Below the pieces are notes generated by a model. It was given only the letters and a program-made list of their open reading frames with translations, made no database searches and was not told the DNA's origin. Below, in pieces: positions 1 to 14,964 of a stretch of DNA of 64,000 nt. Origin of the DNA: Streptacidiphilus jeojiense. Lineage in GTDB: Bacteria > Actinomycetota > Actinomycetes > Streptomycetales > Streptomycetaceae. The stretch's first letter is position 1. Every line of letters starts with the position of its first letter. The position numbers and the translations under genes are program-made. The stretch spans positions 186,001 through 250,000 of the forward strand of contig NZ_JOEH01000001.1 in assembly GCF_000719095.1 (NCBI RefSeq). The letters are read 5' to 3'.

Positions 1-339
1 GGCAAGAAGCACGACCGGCCGATCCTGCTGGCCGATTGGCAGCGCCAGGTGACCCATACCCACAACTGGTGCCTCATCCGGGGTCTCTTCCACTCGGACG
101 GCAGCAGGACGCACAACTGGGCACAGCGCACGACAGACGGCGAGCAGCGACGGCACGAGTACATCCGCTACGAGTTCACCAACAGGTCCGCCGATATCCG
201 CGACATCTACACAGGCACTCTCGACCGACTCGGCGTCGAATGGCGCACCCGCAGCCGACGGGACGGCGTCCACACGGTCTCCGTCGCGCGGAGGGCGTCT
301 GTGGCGTTGATGGACGAGCATGTCGGGGCCAAGTACTGA
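1..339 (+). CDS. C-terminal part of a LAGLIDADG-like (regulator/endonuclease fold) protein, 5' end outside window
   Basis: The frame is open from the left edge, so only the last 112 residues are seen. The segment LIRGLFHSDGSR has the hydrophobic-helix-then-acidic pattern of a LAGLIDADG motif. It is followed by an RYEFTNRS segment, a helix around TLDRLGVEWR, and an end reading SVARRASVALMDEHVGAKY. From memory, this matches a family of actinobacterial proteins annotated as HTH or transcriptional regulators with a LAGLIDADG-type C-terminal domain, not active homing endonucleases. The upstream part that would show an HTH is missing. A GTG at 49 could be read as a start, but the frame continues upstream of it with matching character, so I treat the gene as truncated by the window. 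Confidence 0.6.
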   Translation, partial: GKKHDRPILLADWQRQVTHTHNWCLIRGLFHSDGSRTHNWAQRTTDGEQRRHEYIRYEFTNRSADIRDIYTGTLDRLGVEWRTRSRRDGVHTVSVARRASVALMDEHVGAKY

Positions 340-726
340 CCATGCCGCGCGGGGAATGCAATCGTTCGATCGGGGTATAGGGGCGACGGGGATGACGATC
401 ATTCAATAGCCATACCCATGCCCGGATCCTGACCTCGACGGCTTTCCTCAAGTAATGCTCAAGTTTTCAAGTTGGTTCACGTTCCATCCGGGCTCCGCCC
501 AGCGCTGCCTTGCCACACGGCCGCCACCAGGGATGATGCCCCCTGCCTAGAGGGGCTTCCGCCGGTGATTCTCCTGGGAAGCAGGTGTGAAGAAGCTCAA
601 GAGAACGCAAGTATTCAGTGCTGACATCTATGCATGAGCGCAATCTGCACCTAATCTGATCCAGCCCTTAACGGCCGCTTAACAACCCCACCTGCCCTGC
701 CAGCTATGTCGAGAGGTGGCGCCCGC
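340..726. other. Intergenic region without a recognisable gene
   Basis: This stretch of 387 bases is less GC-rich in parts (around 450-480 and 600-660) than the flanking genes. I find no credible coding frame and no tRNA. The only structure is a 5-bp hairpin with a 6-base loop at 540-555 (CCCCT/AGGGG), too weak to call a terminator with confidence. The AT-richer stretch at about 600-680 probably carries the promoter of the permease gene, but I cannot assign the boxes. Confidence 0.5.
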
Positions 727-2370
727 ATGGCACCCACTGATCTGTTGTCCAAATCCCCCGACACCGGTGACCGCTCGCTGCGGCGGGAAATCGGCCTCAT
801 CGGACTGATGTGGGCGTCCGTCGGGTCGATCATCGGTTCGGGGTGGCTTTTCGGGGCCAAGGAGGCCGTCGTGGTCGCCGGGCCGGCGGCGATCATCTCC
901 TGGGGGATCGGCGCGGTCGCGATCGTCCTGCTGGCGCTGGTGCACGCCGAGCTCGGCGGGATGTTCCCGGTGGCCGGCGGCACCGCCCGCTACCCGCACT
1001 ACACCTTCGGCGGCCTCGCCGGGATGTCGTTCGGCTGGTTCTCCTGGCTGCAGGCGGCCACGGTCGCACCGATCGAGGTCGAGGCCATGATCGGGTACGC
1101 CCAGCACTGGTCCTGGGCGTCCGGCTTCCAGCACTCCAACGGGACGCTCACACTGTCCGGCTTCGTCATCGCCGTCGTACTCATGGCCGTGTTCGTCGCG
1201 GTGAACTTCCTCGGCGTGCGCCTGCTCGCCCACACCAACAGCGCGGCGACCTGGTGGAAGATCGCGATCCCGCTGCTCGCCATCTTCGTCCTGGCCATCA
1301 CGCACTTCCACGGCGGCAACTTCACCTCGCAGGGCTTCGCCCCGTTCGGCGCCAAGGGCATCCTCGCCGCGATCAGCACCAGCGGGATCATCTTCGCGCT
1401 GCTGGGCTTCGAGCAGGCGATCCAGCTCTCCGGCGAGAGCCGCAACCCCAAGAAGGACATCCCCCGTGCCGTCCTCGGCTCGGTGGCGATCGGCGCGCTG
1501 ATCTACATGCTGCTGCAGGTGGTCTACATCGGCGCGCTGCCCGGCTCCTCCTTCGTGCACGGCTGGGCGAACCTCGCCTACACCGGGATCAGCGGTCCGT
1601 TCGCCGGCCTCGCCACCGTGATCGGACTGGGCTGGCTGGCCTGGATCCTCTACCTGGACGCGATCATCTCCCCGGCCGGAACCGGTCTGATCTACACCAC
1701 CTCGACCTCCCGGATCTCCTACGGTCTCAGCCGCAACGGCTACGCCCCGCAGCTGTTCGAGGCGACCGACAAGCGCGGCGTGCCGTGGTTCGGGCTGATC
1801 ATCTCCTTCGTCACCGGCGTCGTCTGCTTCCTGCCGTTCCCCAGCTGGCAGCAGCTCGTCAGCTTCATCACCTCGGCCAGCGTGCTGATGTACGCGGGTG
1901 CCCCGCTGGCCTACGGCGTGCTGCGCAAGCAGCTGCCCGACCGCGAGCGCCCCTACCGGCTGCCCGCCGGGCAGGTCATCGCCCCGGTGTCGTTCGTGAT
2001 CGCCAGCCTGATCATCTACTGGGCCGGCTGGGCCACCCTCTGGCGGCTCGGAGTGGCCATCATCCTGGGCTACATCCTCCTCGGCTCCTACGCCTGGTAC
2101 GCCCGGGCCAAGAACCTGCCCAACGCCCCGCAGCTGGACTGGAAGGCGGCGCAGTGGCTGCCGGTCTACCTGGTCGGGATCGGGATCATCTCCTGGCAGG
2201 GCGGCTTCGGCGTCGGCTCGGAGGGCCACATCCACCTCTGGTGGGACATGGGCCTCATCGCGGTCTTCTCGCTGGCCGTCTACTACTGGGCGCTCGCCGT
2301 CGGCCTGAAGCGTGAGGACATCGAGCGCAACATCGACGAGGTCGCCGTGGTGGACGAGGGCGGTCACTGA
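727..2370 (+). CDS. APC-superfamily amino acid permease
   Basis: The product is a predicted 547-residue integral membrane transporter. It begins with the APC signature (REIGLIGLMWASVGSIIGSG), the unwound first helix with the Gly-rich substrate-binding stretch, and continues with about 12 hydrophobic segments. The ELGGMFPVAGGTARYP stretch is typical of APC permeases. Overall it resembles the aspartate/glutamate-proton symporter branch (YveA-like), but I cannot fix the substrate. The ATG at 727 has a good Shine-Dalgarno sequence (GAGAGGTGG) about 8 bases upstream. The earlier in-frame ATG at 706 has none, so I chose 727. The gene is monocistronic, followed by a strong hairpin shared with convergent pyk. 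Confidence 0.85.
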   Translation: MAPTDLLSKSPDTGDRSLRREIGLIGLMWASVGSIIGSGWLFGAKEAVVVAGPAAIISWGIGAVAIVLLALVHAELGGMFPVAGGTARYPHYTFGGLAGMSFGWFSWLQAATVAPIEVEAMIGYAQHWSWASGFQHSNGTLTLSGFVIAVVLMAVFVAVNFLGVRLLAHTNSAATWWKIAIPLLAIFVLAITHFHGGNFTSQGFAPFGAKGILAAISTSGIIFALLGFEQAIQLSGESRNPKKDIPRAVLGSVAIGALIYMLLQVVYIGALPGSSFVHGWANLAYTGISGPFAGLATVIGLGWLAWILYLDAIISPAGTGLIYTTSTSRISYGLSRNGYAPQLFEATDKRGVPWFGLIISFVTGVVCFLPFPSWQQLVSFITSASVLMYAGAPLAYGVLRKQLPDRERPYRLPAGQVIAPVSFVIASLIIYWAGWATLWRLGVAIILGYILLGSYAWYARAKNLPNAPQLDWKAAQWLPVYLVGIGIISWQGGFGVGSEGHIHLWWDMGLIAVFSLAVYYWALAVGLKREDIERNIDEVAVVDEGGH

Positions 2371-2402
2371 CACGCGCCGCTGATGCACAGTCAACCAACA
2401 GG

Positions 2403-2443
2403 CCGGGCCCGGTCAGTGAGGGTTACTCACCGACCGGGCCCGG
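2403..2443. terminator. Bidirectional hairpin between the permease gene and pyk
   Basis: An 18-bp stem with one A-C mismatch (arms 2403-2420 and 2426-2443) encloses the 5-base loop GGTTA. It lies between two convergent genes and can end both transcripts. There is no long T-run, as is usual in streptomycetes. Confidence 0.85.
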
Positions 2444-2476
2444 TCACGTTCGCGTCCTGCGGCTCTGCCCGAAGGC

Positions 2477-3922
2477 TCAGACGGTCACGTCCCGCGGGCT
2501 GTCGTCCTCGCCCACGTGGTGGACCCGGACCAGGTTGGTGGAGCCGGCCAGGCCGGGCGGGGAGCCGGCCGTGATGACCACGATGTCGCCCCGCTCGCAG
2601 CGGCCGATGGCCAGCAGGGCGTTGTCGACCTGGGCGACCATCTCGTCGGTGGTCTCCACCAGCGGGCCCATGAAGGTCTCCACGCCCCAGCTCAGCGACA
2701 GCTGGCTGCGCACCGCCGGCTCGTAGGTGAAGGCCAGCACCGGGATCGGCGAGCGGTAGCGCGACAGCCGCCGGGCGGTGTCCCCGGACTGGGTGAAGGC
2801 GACCAGGTACCTGGCGCCCAGGAAGTCGCCGATCTCGGCGGCCGCGCGGGCGACGGCCCCGCCCTGGGTGCGGGGCTTGTTGTTCTCGGTGAGCGGCGGC
2901 AGCCCGGCCTCGATGATGTCCTCCTCGGCGGCGCAGACGATGCGGGCCATGGTGCGGACGGTCTCAGTGGGGTACTTGCCGACGCTGGTCTCGCCGGAGA
3001 GCATCACCGCGTCGGCGCCGTCGAGGACGGCGTTGGCGACGTCGGAGGCCTCGGCGCGGGTGGGGCGCGAGGCGTTGATCATGGAGTCGAGCATCTGCGT
3101 GGCGACGATGACGGGCTTGGCGTTGCGGCGGCAGAGCTTGATGGCCCGCTTCTGGACCAGCGGGACCTGCTCCAGCGGCATCTCGACGCCGAGGTCTCCG
3201 CGGGCGACCATGACGCCGTCGAAGGCGTTGACGATGCCTTCGAGGTTGTCGACCGCCTGGGGCTTCTCGACCTTGGCGATGACCGGGACGAAACGTCCCT
3301 CCTCACGCATGATCGCGTGCACGTCGGCGATGTCGGCGGCGCTGCGGACGAAGGAGAGCGCGACGATGTCGGCTCCGATGCGGAGTCCCCAGCGCAGGTC
3401 GGCGACGTCCTTGTCGCTGAGCGCGGGGACACTGACGGCCACACCGGGAAGGTTGAGGCCCTTGTGGTCGGAGACCATGCCGCCCTCGACCACGGTGCAG
3501 CGGACCCGGGGTCCGTCCACCGCGACGACGTCGAGGGCGACGCGGCCGTCGTCGATCAGGATGCGTTCGCCCGGGGTCACATCGGCGTTGAGGCCCTTGT
3601 AGGTGGTGCCGCAGCCGTTGCGGTCCCCGGGGTGGTCCTCGGTGGTGATGGTGAACTCGTCACCGCGTTCCAGGAGGACCGGACCCTCCGCGAATGTTTC
3701 CAACCTGATCTTGGGGCCCTGGAGGTCGACGAGGATGCCGACGCTGCGGCCGGTCTCGTCGGCGGCCTTGCGGACCCGGCGGTAGCGTTCCTCGTGCTCG
3801 GCGTAGGAGCCGTGGCTGAGGTTGAAGCGGGCCACGTCCATACCGGCGTCGACCAGGGTCTTGATCTGGTCGTACGAGTCGGTGGCGGGCCCTAGAGTAC
3901 AGACGATTTTTGCTCGGCGCAT
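2477..3922 (-). CDS. pyk: Pyruvate kinase
   Basis: Catalyses phosphoenolpyruvate + ADP to pyruvate + ATP in the cytoplasm. The 481-residue product is of normal family length. It starts MRRAKIVCTLGPATDS, contains the barrel motif VARGDLGVEMPLEQVP with the following QKRAIKLCRR helix, the TQMLDSMI segment, and a C-terminal alpha/beta regulatory domain ending near VRVHHVGEDDS. All landmarks are intact. There is no clear ribosome-binding site before the ATG, but TACGCT lies 7 bases upstream of the start, which suggests a leaderless mRNA. The gene stands alone between the convergent permease and the divergent iron genes. Confidence 0.97.
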   Translation of the reverse strand: MRRAKIVCTLGPATDSYDQIKTLVDAGMDVARFNLSHGSYAEHEERYRRVRKAADETGRSVGILVDLQGPKIRLETFAEGPVLLERGDEFTITTEDHPGDRNGCGTTYKGLNADVTPGERILIDDGRVALDVVAVDGPRVRCTVVEGGMVSDHKGLNLPGVAVSVPALSDKDVADLRWGLRIGADIVALSFVRSAADIADVHAIMREEGRFVPVIAKVEKPQAVDNLEGIVNAFDGVMVARGDLGVEMPLEQVPLVQKRAIKLCRRNAKPVIVATQMLDSMINASRPTRAEASDVANAVLDGADAVMLSGETSVGKYPTETVRTMARIVCAAEEDIIEAGLPPLTENNKPRTQGGAVARAAAEIGDFLGARYLVAFTQSGDTARRLSRYRSPIPVLAFTYEPAVRSQLSLSWGVETFMGPLVETTDEMVAQVDNALLAIGRCERGDIVVITAGSPPGLAGSTNLVRVHHVGEDDSPRDVTV

Positions 3923-3929
3923 AACACCG

Positions 3930-3935
3930 AGCGTA
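3930..3935 (-). promoter_or_regulatory. Candidate -10 box of pyk (leaderless)
   Basis: Read on the minus strand the hexamer is TACGCT, ending exactly 7 bases before the pyk ATG. That places +1 at or next to the A of the start codon. No Shine-Dalgarno sequence is present. The -35 element is not obvious. Confidence 0.45.
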
Positions 3936-4014
3936 GGTCTTACCGGTGAGTAGTGAAGAAGCCCTCATGGAGCGTCAGATGTCGTGCGGATGACGGTTCC
4001 TTGAACAATCCGCA

Positions 4015-4108
4015 GCGTTCCCGAACGCATACGAGAGGTGAACGCCCGCGGAACTCTGGGGACCGATTCCGTCCGGGCTATCGGTCGGCTGTCCGACATG
4101 TCTAGCAT
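4015..4108 (+). promoter_or_regulatory. Candidate control region of efeOB
   Basis: A palindrome GCGTTC-CC-GAACGC spans 4015-4028, preceded by a second GTTC-CTT-GAAC half-site pair just upstream. A possible -10 hexamer TAGCAT sits at 4103-4108, about 40 bases before the efeO start. The sequence does not match the DtxR/IdeR iron-box consensus well, so I do not assign a regulator. Confidence 0.25.
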
Positions 4109-4147
4109 CTGCGTCGAGAATGCAGGTCGGAGCGCGGTTGTCAGGTT

Positions 4148-5365
4148 GTGGGGTGCGTGGTGCGGAGGCCGACGGGGCCGACAGGGCCGCTGGGGTCGAT
4201 CAGGCCCTGGCTGATAGCCGGGACGGTGGCCGCTCTCGCGGTCGTCAGCGGGTGCGGCGGATCCGCCCCGGCCAGGACGGCCGCCGTGGCCGACGACTAC
4301 CCCGGCCTGCCGCACACCACGGTGCAGGTGTCGCCTGGCGGCTGTGGGGTCGGCTGGACGAAGCCGCAGGCGGGCCTGCAGGTCTTTGAGGTGAGCAACA
4401 CCGGCCCGCAGTCCGAGGAGGCCTACCTCAAGAATCCCGCCACCGGCGCGGTGCTGGGCGAGGTCGAGGAGCTCGGCCCCGGCACCACCCGGTCGATGGT
4501 GGTGCGGCTGGCGGCCGGGAAGTACGCCTTCTCCTGCCTGCCGCAGGACGTCGACACCATCACCGGGCCCACCGTGGTGGTCCCGGGCACGGGCGGGACC
4601 GATACCCCGGGCGTGGTGCCGGTGACCCAGCAGGACCTGGTGCCGCCGACGCTGGCCTACCAGAAGTGGGTGGCCGCCCAGCTCCCGGCGCTGATCACGG
4701 CGGTGCAGGCGCTGCAGGCCGCGGTGGACAGCGGCGATGTCGCCGCCGCCGAGAAGGCCTGGTTGCCGGCGCACCTGGACTACGAGCGCCTGGGCGCCGC
4801 GTACGGGACCTTCGGCGATCTGGACGGCAGTATCAACGGCACCACCAAGGGCCTGCCGGGCGGTCTGACCGACCCCGGCTTCACCGGGTTCCACCGGCTC
4901 GAGTACGGACTGTGGCACGGCCAGTCGGCGGCGTCGCTGCGCCCGGTCGCGGCCCAGCTGACCAAGGACGTGCAGCAGCTCAGGACCGACTGGGCGAAGG
5001 CGCAGATGGATCCGTTGGACCTGGGGCTGCGGGCGCACGAGATCGTCGAGAACACGATCCAGTTCGAGCTGACGGCGCGGACGGACTACGGGAGCGGCTC
5101 GAACCTGGCGACGGCGCAGGCCAACCTGCAGGGAACGGCGGAGTCGCTGTCGCTGCTGCGGCCGCTGCTGGTGACCAGGATGCCCTCGCTGCCGGCGATC
5201 GACACGGCGATGAAGGCGGCGTCGAACGAGCTGTCGACGCTGGGCCGGGTGCCCCTGTCGACGCTGTCGACGGCGGAGCGCGAGCAGCTGAACGCGGTGT
5301 TCGGCGAGTTGGTGACGGAGTTGGCGCCGGTGGCGGCTGTGTGTGATGTGCGGAGGACGTCGTGA
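4148..5365 (+). CDS. efeO: EfeO-type iron-uptake lipoprotein (cupredoxin + imelysin/M75 domain)
   Basis: The product is a 405-residue exported protein of the EfeUOB ferrous iron system. The N-terminus has a hydrophobic helix (residues 21-35) ending in a lipobox VVSGC, so Cys36 is probably lipidated. Next comes a cupredoxin-like domain (about residues 55-150), then a helical imelysin (peptidase M75) domain carrying the family [12 protein letters not shown] stretch, the HxxE metal motif. EfeO is thought to bind iron outside the membrane and hand it on. It overlaps efeB by 4 bases, so the two are translationally coupled. The start is uncertain: GTG at 4148 has only a weak AGG before it, and GTG codons at 4157 and 4160 are alternatives. 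No EfeU permease gene is adjacent. Confidence 0.88.
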   Translation: MGCVVRRPTGPTGPLGSIRPWLIAGTVAALAVVSGCGGSAPARTAAVADDYPGLPHTTVQVSPGGCGVGWTKPQAGLQVFEVSNTGPQSEEAYLKNPATGAVLGEVEELGPGTTRSMVVRLAAGKYAFSCLPQDVDTITGPTVVVPGTGGTDTPGVVPVTQQDLVPPTLAYQKWVAAQLPALITAVQALQAAVDSGDVAAAEKAWLPAHLDYERLGAAYGTFGDLDGSINGTTKGLPGGLTDPGFTGFHRLEYGLWHGQSAASLRPVAAQLTKDVQQLRTDWAKAQMDPLDLGLRAHEIVENTIQFELTARTDYGSGSNLATAQANLQGTAESLSLLRPLLVTRMPSLPAIDTAMKAASNELSTLGRVPLSTLSTAEREQLNAVFGELVTELAPVAAVCDVRRTS

Positions 5366-6609
5366 CGGTTGGTTCGGGACAGGTGGACCGGCGGTCGGTG
5401 CTGCGCGGTGCGGTGGCGGCGGGAGCCGCCGGGGCCGCCGCGGTGGGGCTCTCGGGGGCTGCGGCGTCGCCCTCGGCTTCGGCCTCGTCGCAGGGCGGGA
5501 GCGCCGACGGCGTCTTCGCCTTCCACGGGGTGCACCAGAGCGGTGTGCTGACGGACAAGCAGCGTTGCGCGGCGTTCGTCGCGTTCGATGTGACGGCGAA
5601 GGACAAGGCAGGGCTGTCGGCGCTGCTGAGGACGCTGACCGAGCGGGTCAGGTTCCTGATGGCGGGCGGGGTGCCGGAGCCGCTGGGCATCGGCGCACCG
5701 CCGGCGGACTCCGGTGTGCTGGGCCCGGTGGTGCCTGCGGACGGTCTGACGGTGACCCTGGCGGTGGGCTCCTCGCTGTTCGACGGCCGGTTCGGGCTGT
5801 CCGCCCGCAAGCCGAAGCTGCTGCGCCCGATGGAGTCCTTCCCGGACGACGACCTGGACGCGGCGTACTGCCAGGGCGACCTGCTGCTGCAGTTGGGGGC
5901 CGACAACGCGGACACGGTGGCGCACGCCCTGCGCGACCTGGCCCAGCACACCCGGGGGGCGATGCAGGTGCGCTGGCGGATCGACGGCTTCTCGTCGCCG
6001 CCGCGGCCGTCGGGCACGCCGCGCAACCTGCTGGGTTTCCGTGACGGCACGGCCAATCCCGATGTCAACGACGCCCGGACGATGGACCAGGTGGTCTGGG
6101 TGACCCCGGCGCAGGGCGAGCCCGCCTGGGCGCAGGGCGGCTCCTACCTGGCGGTCCGGTTGATCCGGATGCTGGTGGAGTTCTGGGACCGGGTGTCGCT
6201 GAACGAGCAGGAGCGGATGTTCGGCCGGGTGAAGCAGTCGGGGGCTCCGCTGGACGGCCAGGTGGAGACGGACGCCCCCCGTTACTCGGCGGACCCGACC
6301 GGCGACGTGATCCCGATGGACAGCCACATGCGGCTGGCGAACCCGCGCACCGCGGGCTCGGACTCGCTGCGGATGCTGCGCCGCGGGTTCAACTACGACC
6401 GGGGCACGGACAGCAACGGCAACCTCGACATGGGCCTGGTCTTCTGCGCCTTCCAGCAGGATCTGGACCGTCAGTTCATAGCCGTGCAGAAGAAGTTGGC
6501 GGGTGAGCCGCTGGTGGACTACATCACGCCGTTCGGCGGCGGGTACTTCTTCGTGCTGCCGGGCGTGCGTGATGCGAAGGACAGTTTCGGAAGCGCACTG
6601 ATGAGCTGA
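5362..6609 (+). CDS. efeB: EfeB deferrochelatase / DyP-type haem peroxidase
   Basis: The product is a 415-residue DyP-family haem protein, the periplasmic/extracytoplasmic partner of EfeO. The start overlaps the efeO stop (GTGA). A twin-arginine signal is evident: R10-R11-S-V-L-R-G followed by a long Ala/Gly hydrophobic core, so the protein is exported folded with its cofactor. The DyP signature GFRDG is at residues 225-229, with the catalytic Asp at 228. The C-terminal region (YDRG...[12 protein letters not shown]) is intact. Known roles are release of iron from haem and peroxide-dependent oxidation of ferrous iron. Length and motifs are those of the tat-exported EfeB branch. Confidence 0.92.
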   Translation: MTVGSGQVDRRSVLRGAVAAGAAGAAAVGLSGAAASPSASASSQGGSADGVFAFHGVHQSGVLTDKQRCAAFVAFDVTAKDKAGLSALLRTLTERVRFLMAGGVPEPLGIGAPPADSGVLGPVVPADGLTVTLAVGSSLFDGRFGLSARKPKLLRPMESFPDDDLDAAYCQGDLLLQLGADNADTVAHALRDLAQHTRGAMQVRWRIDGFSSPPRPSGTPRNLLGFRDGTANPDVNDARTMDQVVWVTPAQGEPAWAQGGSYLAVRLIRMLVEFWDRVSLNEQERMFGRVKQSGAPLDGQVETDAPRYSADPTGDVIPMDSHMRLANPRTAGSDSLRMLRRGFNYDRGTDSNGNLDMGLVFCAFQQDLDRQFIAVQKKLAGEPLVDYITPFGGGYFFVLPGVRDAKDSFGSALMS

Positions 6610-6675
6610 AAGTACTGACTCGGGTGTCGCCTTCTGTGGATACTGGTGCGGTCTACGCGCACTGACTCATCGTCT

Positions 6676-6719
6676 TCTCATATGGCGTTCACGTTCCGGT
6701 CATCTGCGGGCACGCATCC
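6676..6719 (+). promoter_or_regulatory. PHO box (PhoP-binding direct repeats) upstream of the phosphoesterase gene
   Basis: Contiguous 11-base units are in register. They are 6676-6686 TCTCATATGGC, 6687-6697 GTTCACGTTCC, 6698-6708 GGTCATCTGCG and a degenerate 6709-6719. The Streptomyces PHO-box unit is G(G/T)TCAYYYR(G/C)G, as recalled from the literature. The second and third units fit well and the first keeps the TCA core in register. The array lies about 80 bases before the start codon of a secreted phosphoesterase, exactly where PhoP control is expected. Confidence 0.7.
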
Positions 6720-6788
6720 CGACGTGCGTGCGGCGGAGGATGCGGGGCGAAACGAACTCGGTCTTCTTGTCCTGCGGAGGGACTCGTT

Positions 6789-8651
6789 ATGGCGATAGTG
6801 ACTGGTGGCAGGAGGGGCGCCCGATGGGCGGCCCTCGTAGGCGCGGCGGCACTGGTGGCGGCGGCTGGGACCTCTCCGGCCTGGGCCTGGGACGGAGGCC
6901 ATGGACACGGCGGGGACCCGCGCCCCACCCATGTGACGACGACGACCCCGATCAAGCACCTCGTGGTCATCTATGACGAGAACGTCTCCTTCGACCACTA
7001 CTTCGGTACCTACCCGAAGGCGGCGAACACCGACGGGACGACGTTCAAGGCTGCCAAGAGCACCCCGAAGAAGGTCAACAACCTGACCAACTCGGGTCTG
7101 CTGACGAGCAACCCGAACCTGTACGCGCCGCAGCGGCTCAGCTCCGCGCAGGCTCTGACGTGCGACCAGAACCACAACTACGGCCCGGAGCAGCTGGCCT
7201 ACAACAGCGGCCTGGCCAACCTGTTCGTCCAGAACACGGACCACGACACCTGCTCCGGCGGGCTGTACGCGGCGCCCGGTCTGGGCATGGACTACTACGA
7301 CGGCAACACGGTCACCGCGCTGTGGAACTACGCGCAGAACTACACCCTGAACGACAACTCGTTCAGCAACACCTACGGTCCGTCGACCCCGGGTGCGCTC
7401 AACCTGATCGCCGGCCAGACCCACGGCGTGGTCTCGGTGAGCGGCACCGGCAGTACCACCAACCCGGTGCAGACCTCGACCCCGGACTCGTACACGGTGC
7501 ACTCGCCGAACGCCCAGGGCGTGGGCACCATCACCGGTGACCCGGACCCGGCCTACGACGACTGCGCGGACACGGACCACACCAGCACCAGTGCGCTGGG
7601 TGAGATGACCGGCACCAACATCGGCGACCTGCTGAACAAGAAGAACGTCACCTGGGGCTGGTTCCAGGGCGGCTTCTCCCCGAGCACCCCCTACACGGGC
7701 GCGGCCGGCACCTACGCCAAGTGCGCGGGCAACACGCACACCAACATCGGTGGCGCGGCCTCCGAGGACTACAGCGCGCACCACAACCCGTTCGCGTACT
7801 ACGCCTCGACGTCCAACCCGCACCACACCCTGCCGGCCAGCCTGAACGAGATCGGCCACAACGGGCAGGCGAACCACAACTACGACCTGTCGTACTTCGA
7901 CCAGGCCGTCACCGCCGACAAGCTGCCCGCGGTGAGCTTCGTCAAGGCCGCCGAGTACCAGGACGGCCACGCCGGTTACTCCGACCCGACCGACGAGCAG
8001 AACTTCCTGGTCAAGCAGATCAACACGCTGCAGAAGTCGCCGGAGTGGTCCTCGACCGCCGTCGTGATCGCCTACGACGACTCCGACGGCTGGTACGACC
8101 ACGTCTACCACACCCCGACCAACGGCTCCGCGGACACCGCGCAGGACGCGGCGGCGTGCACGGCGGCCGCCACCGCCAAGAAGACCGCTCCGCTGGGCGG
8201 GTACGCGGACCGCTGCGGCCCCGGCCCGCGTCAGCCGCTGCTGGTGATCTCGCCCTACGCGAAGACCAACAGCGTCGACCACACCTTCACCACCCAGGCC
8301 TCGATCACCAAGTTCATCGAGGACAACTGGAAGACGGGCCGCCTCGGCGACGCGTCCTTCGACGCCTCGGCCGGCTCGCTGACCTCGGCGTTCGACTTCT
8401 GGGACCCGAACAACAAGCAGGTGCTGCTGAACGCCGACGGTTCGGTCGCCTCGGTGAAGCCGATCCACCGGTACGACAACAGCGACACGGTGACCAGCTT
8501 CGCGGTGAGCGACACGGCCTCCACGACGTCGACGGGGTCGAACGACTCGGCGCTGCTGTCGGCCGGCCTCGGGGCGGCGGCGCTGGCCGCTGTGGGCACC
8601 GGGTTCACGGTTTCACGGCGGAACCGGAAGCGGAGTGCGGCTCAGGTCTGA
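6789..8651 (+). CDS. Secreted phosphoesterase (phospholipase C / acid phosphatase family, PF04185 type)
   Basis: The 620-residue protein carries a Sec-type signal peptide (cleavage likely after SPAWA, about residue 33). The metal-site opening of the family follows: IKHLVVIYDENVSFDHYFG around residues 55-75. Later come conserved segments near FVKAAEYQDGHAGYSDP, VVIAYDDSDGWYDH and PRQPLLVISPYAKTN, which supply metal ligands in this alkaline-phosphatase-superfamily group. Near the C-terminus a hydrophobic segment followed by RRNRKR suggests membrane or wall retention. The ATG has an excellent Shine-Dalgarno sequence (GGAGGG, 7 bases away). A PHO box upstream implies phosphate-starvation induction, so it probably releases phosphate from organic esters. 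I cannot tell phospholipase C from acid phosphatase. Confidence 0.88.
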   Translation: MAIVTGGRRGARWAALVGAAALVAAAGTSPAWAWDGGHGHGGDPRPTHVTTTTPIKHLVVIYDENVSFDHYFGTYPKAANTDGTTFKAAKSTPKKVNNLTNSGLLTSNPNLYAPQRLSSAQALTCDQNHNYGPEQLAYNSGLANLFVQNTDHDTCSGGLYAAPGLGMDYYDGNTVTALWNYAQNYTLNDNSFSNTYGPSTPGALNLIAGQTHGVVSVSGTGSTTNPVQTSTPDSYTVHSPNAQGVGTITGDPDPAYDDCADTDHTSTSALGEMTGTNIGDLLNKKNVTWGWFQGGFSPSTPYTGAAGTYAKCAGNTHTNIGGAASEDYSAHHNPFAYYASTSNPHHTLPASLNEIGHNGQANHNYDLSYFDQAVTADKLPAVSFVKAAEYQDGHAGYSDPTDEQNFLVKQINTLQKSPEWSSTAVVIAYDDSDGWYDHVYHTPTNGSADTAQDAAACTAAATAKKTAPLGGYADRCGPGPRQPLLVISPYAKTNSVDHTFTTQASITKFIEDNWKTGRLGDASFDASAGSLTSAFDFWDPNNKQVLLNADGSVASVKPIHRYDNSDTVTSFAVSDTASTTSTGSNDSALLSAGLGAAALAAVGTGFTVSRRNRKRSAAQV

Positions 8652-8680
8652 TCCGGACCTAGCCGTGGGTGGGGGTGACT

Positions 8681-8705
8681 GTTCGCGCGGTTCCCCGCGC
8701 CCCTA
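8681..8705. repeat. GC-rich intergenic repeat, single variant copy (locus A)
   Basis: This copy contains GCGCGGTTCCCCGCGCCCCT, which differs at one base from the core GCGCAGTTCCCCGCGCCCCT found at three other loci in the window (25262-25289, 55073-55118, 61328-61407). It lies between the phosphoesterase stop codon and its terminator. Confidence 0.75.
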
Positions 8706-8727
8706 GAGACAAATACAAAAACACGGC

Positions 8728-8780
8728 GGCACCTGCCTCTCAACCTTGGTCGGGGACGAGAGGCAGGTGCCTTTGTTGTT
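8728..8780 (+). terminator. Intrinsic terminator of the phosphoesterase gene
   Basis: A perfect 14-bp stem (8728-8741 with 8758-8771; arm GGCACCTGCCTCTC) is followed directly by the T-rich run TTTGTTGTT. It is the clearest factor-independent terminator in the window. Confidence 0.93.
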
Positions 8781-8852
8781 CTCCGCGTGCGATCCGGCGG
8801 CGCTGGCGGGGACGCGGTGGAGCAGATCCCGGGGGTGTGGCTTCCGGGACCA

Positions 8853-8882
8853 CCGGGGCGGCTCAGGTGTGAGCCGCCCCGG
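8853..8882 (-). terminator. Terminator hairpin of the gltBD operon
   Basis: A perfect 13-bp stem (arm CCGGGGCGGCTCA, 8853-8865 with 8870-8882) has a 4-base loop. It lies 15 bases beyond the gltD stop codon on the minus strand. There is no U-tract. Confidence 0.8.
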
Positions 8883-8897
8883 AATTCCTTGGGACCG

Positions 8898-14964
<6,067 letters not shown>

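Noticed and set aside
450..520. A tRNA-like GGTTC stretch upstream of the permease gene
   Set aside because: No T-arm closure, no acceptor stem and no anticodon arm can be drawn.
679..2394. A 571-codon minus-strand frame opposite the amino acid permease
   Set aside because: Antisense shadow; Asp/Gly/Arg/Val-rich with no hydrophobic pattern, whereas the plus strand gives a canonical APC permease.
4021..4045. A single PHO-like unit (GTTCACCTCTC on the minus strand) between pyk and efeO
   Set aside because: No in-register partner unit on either side.
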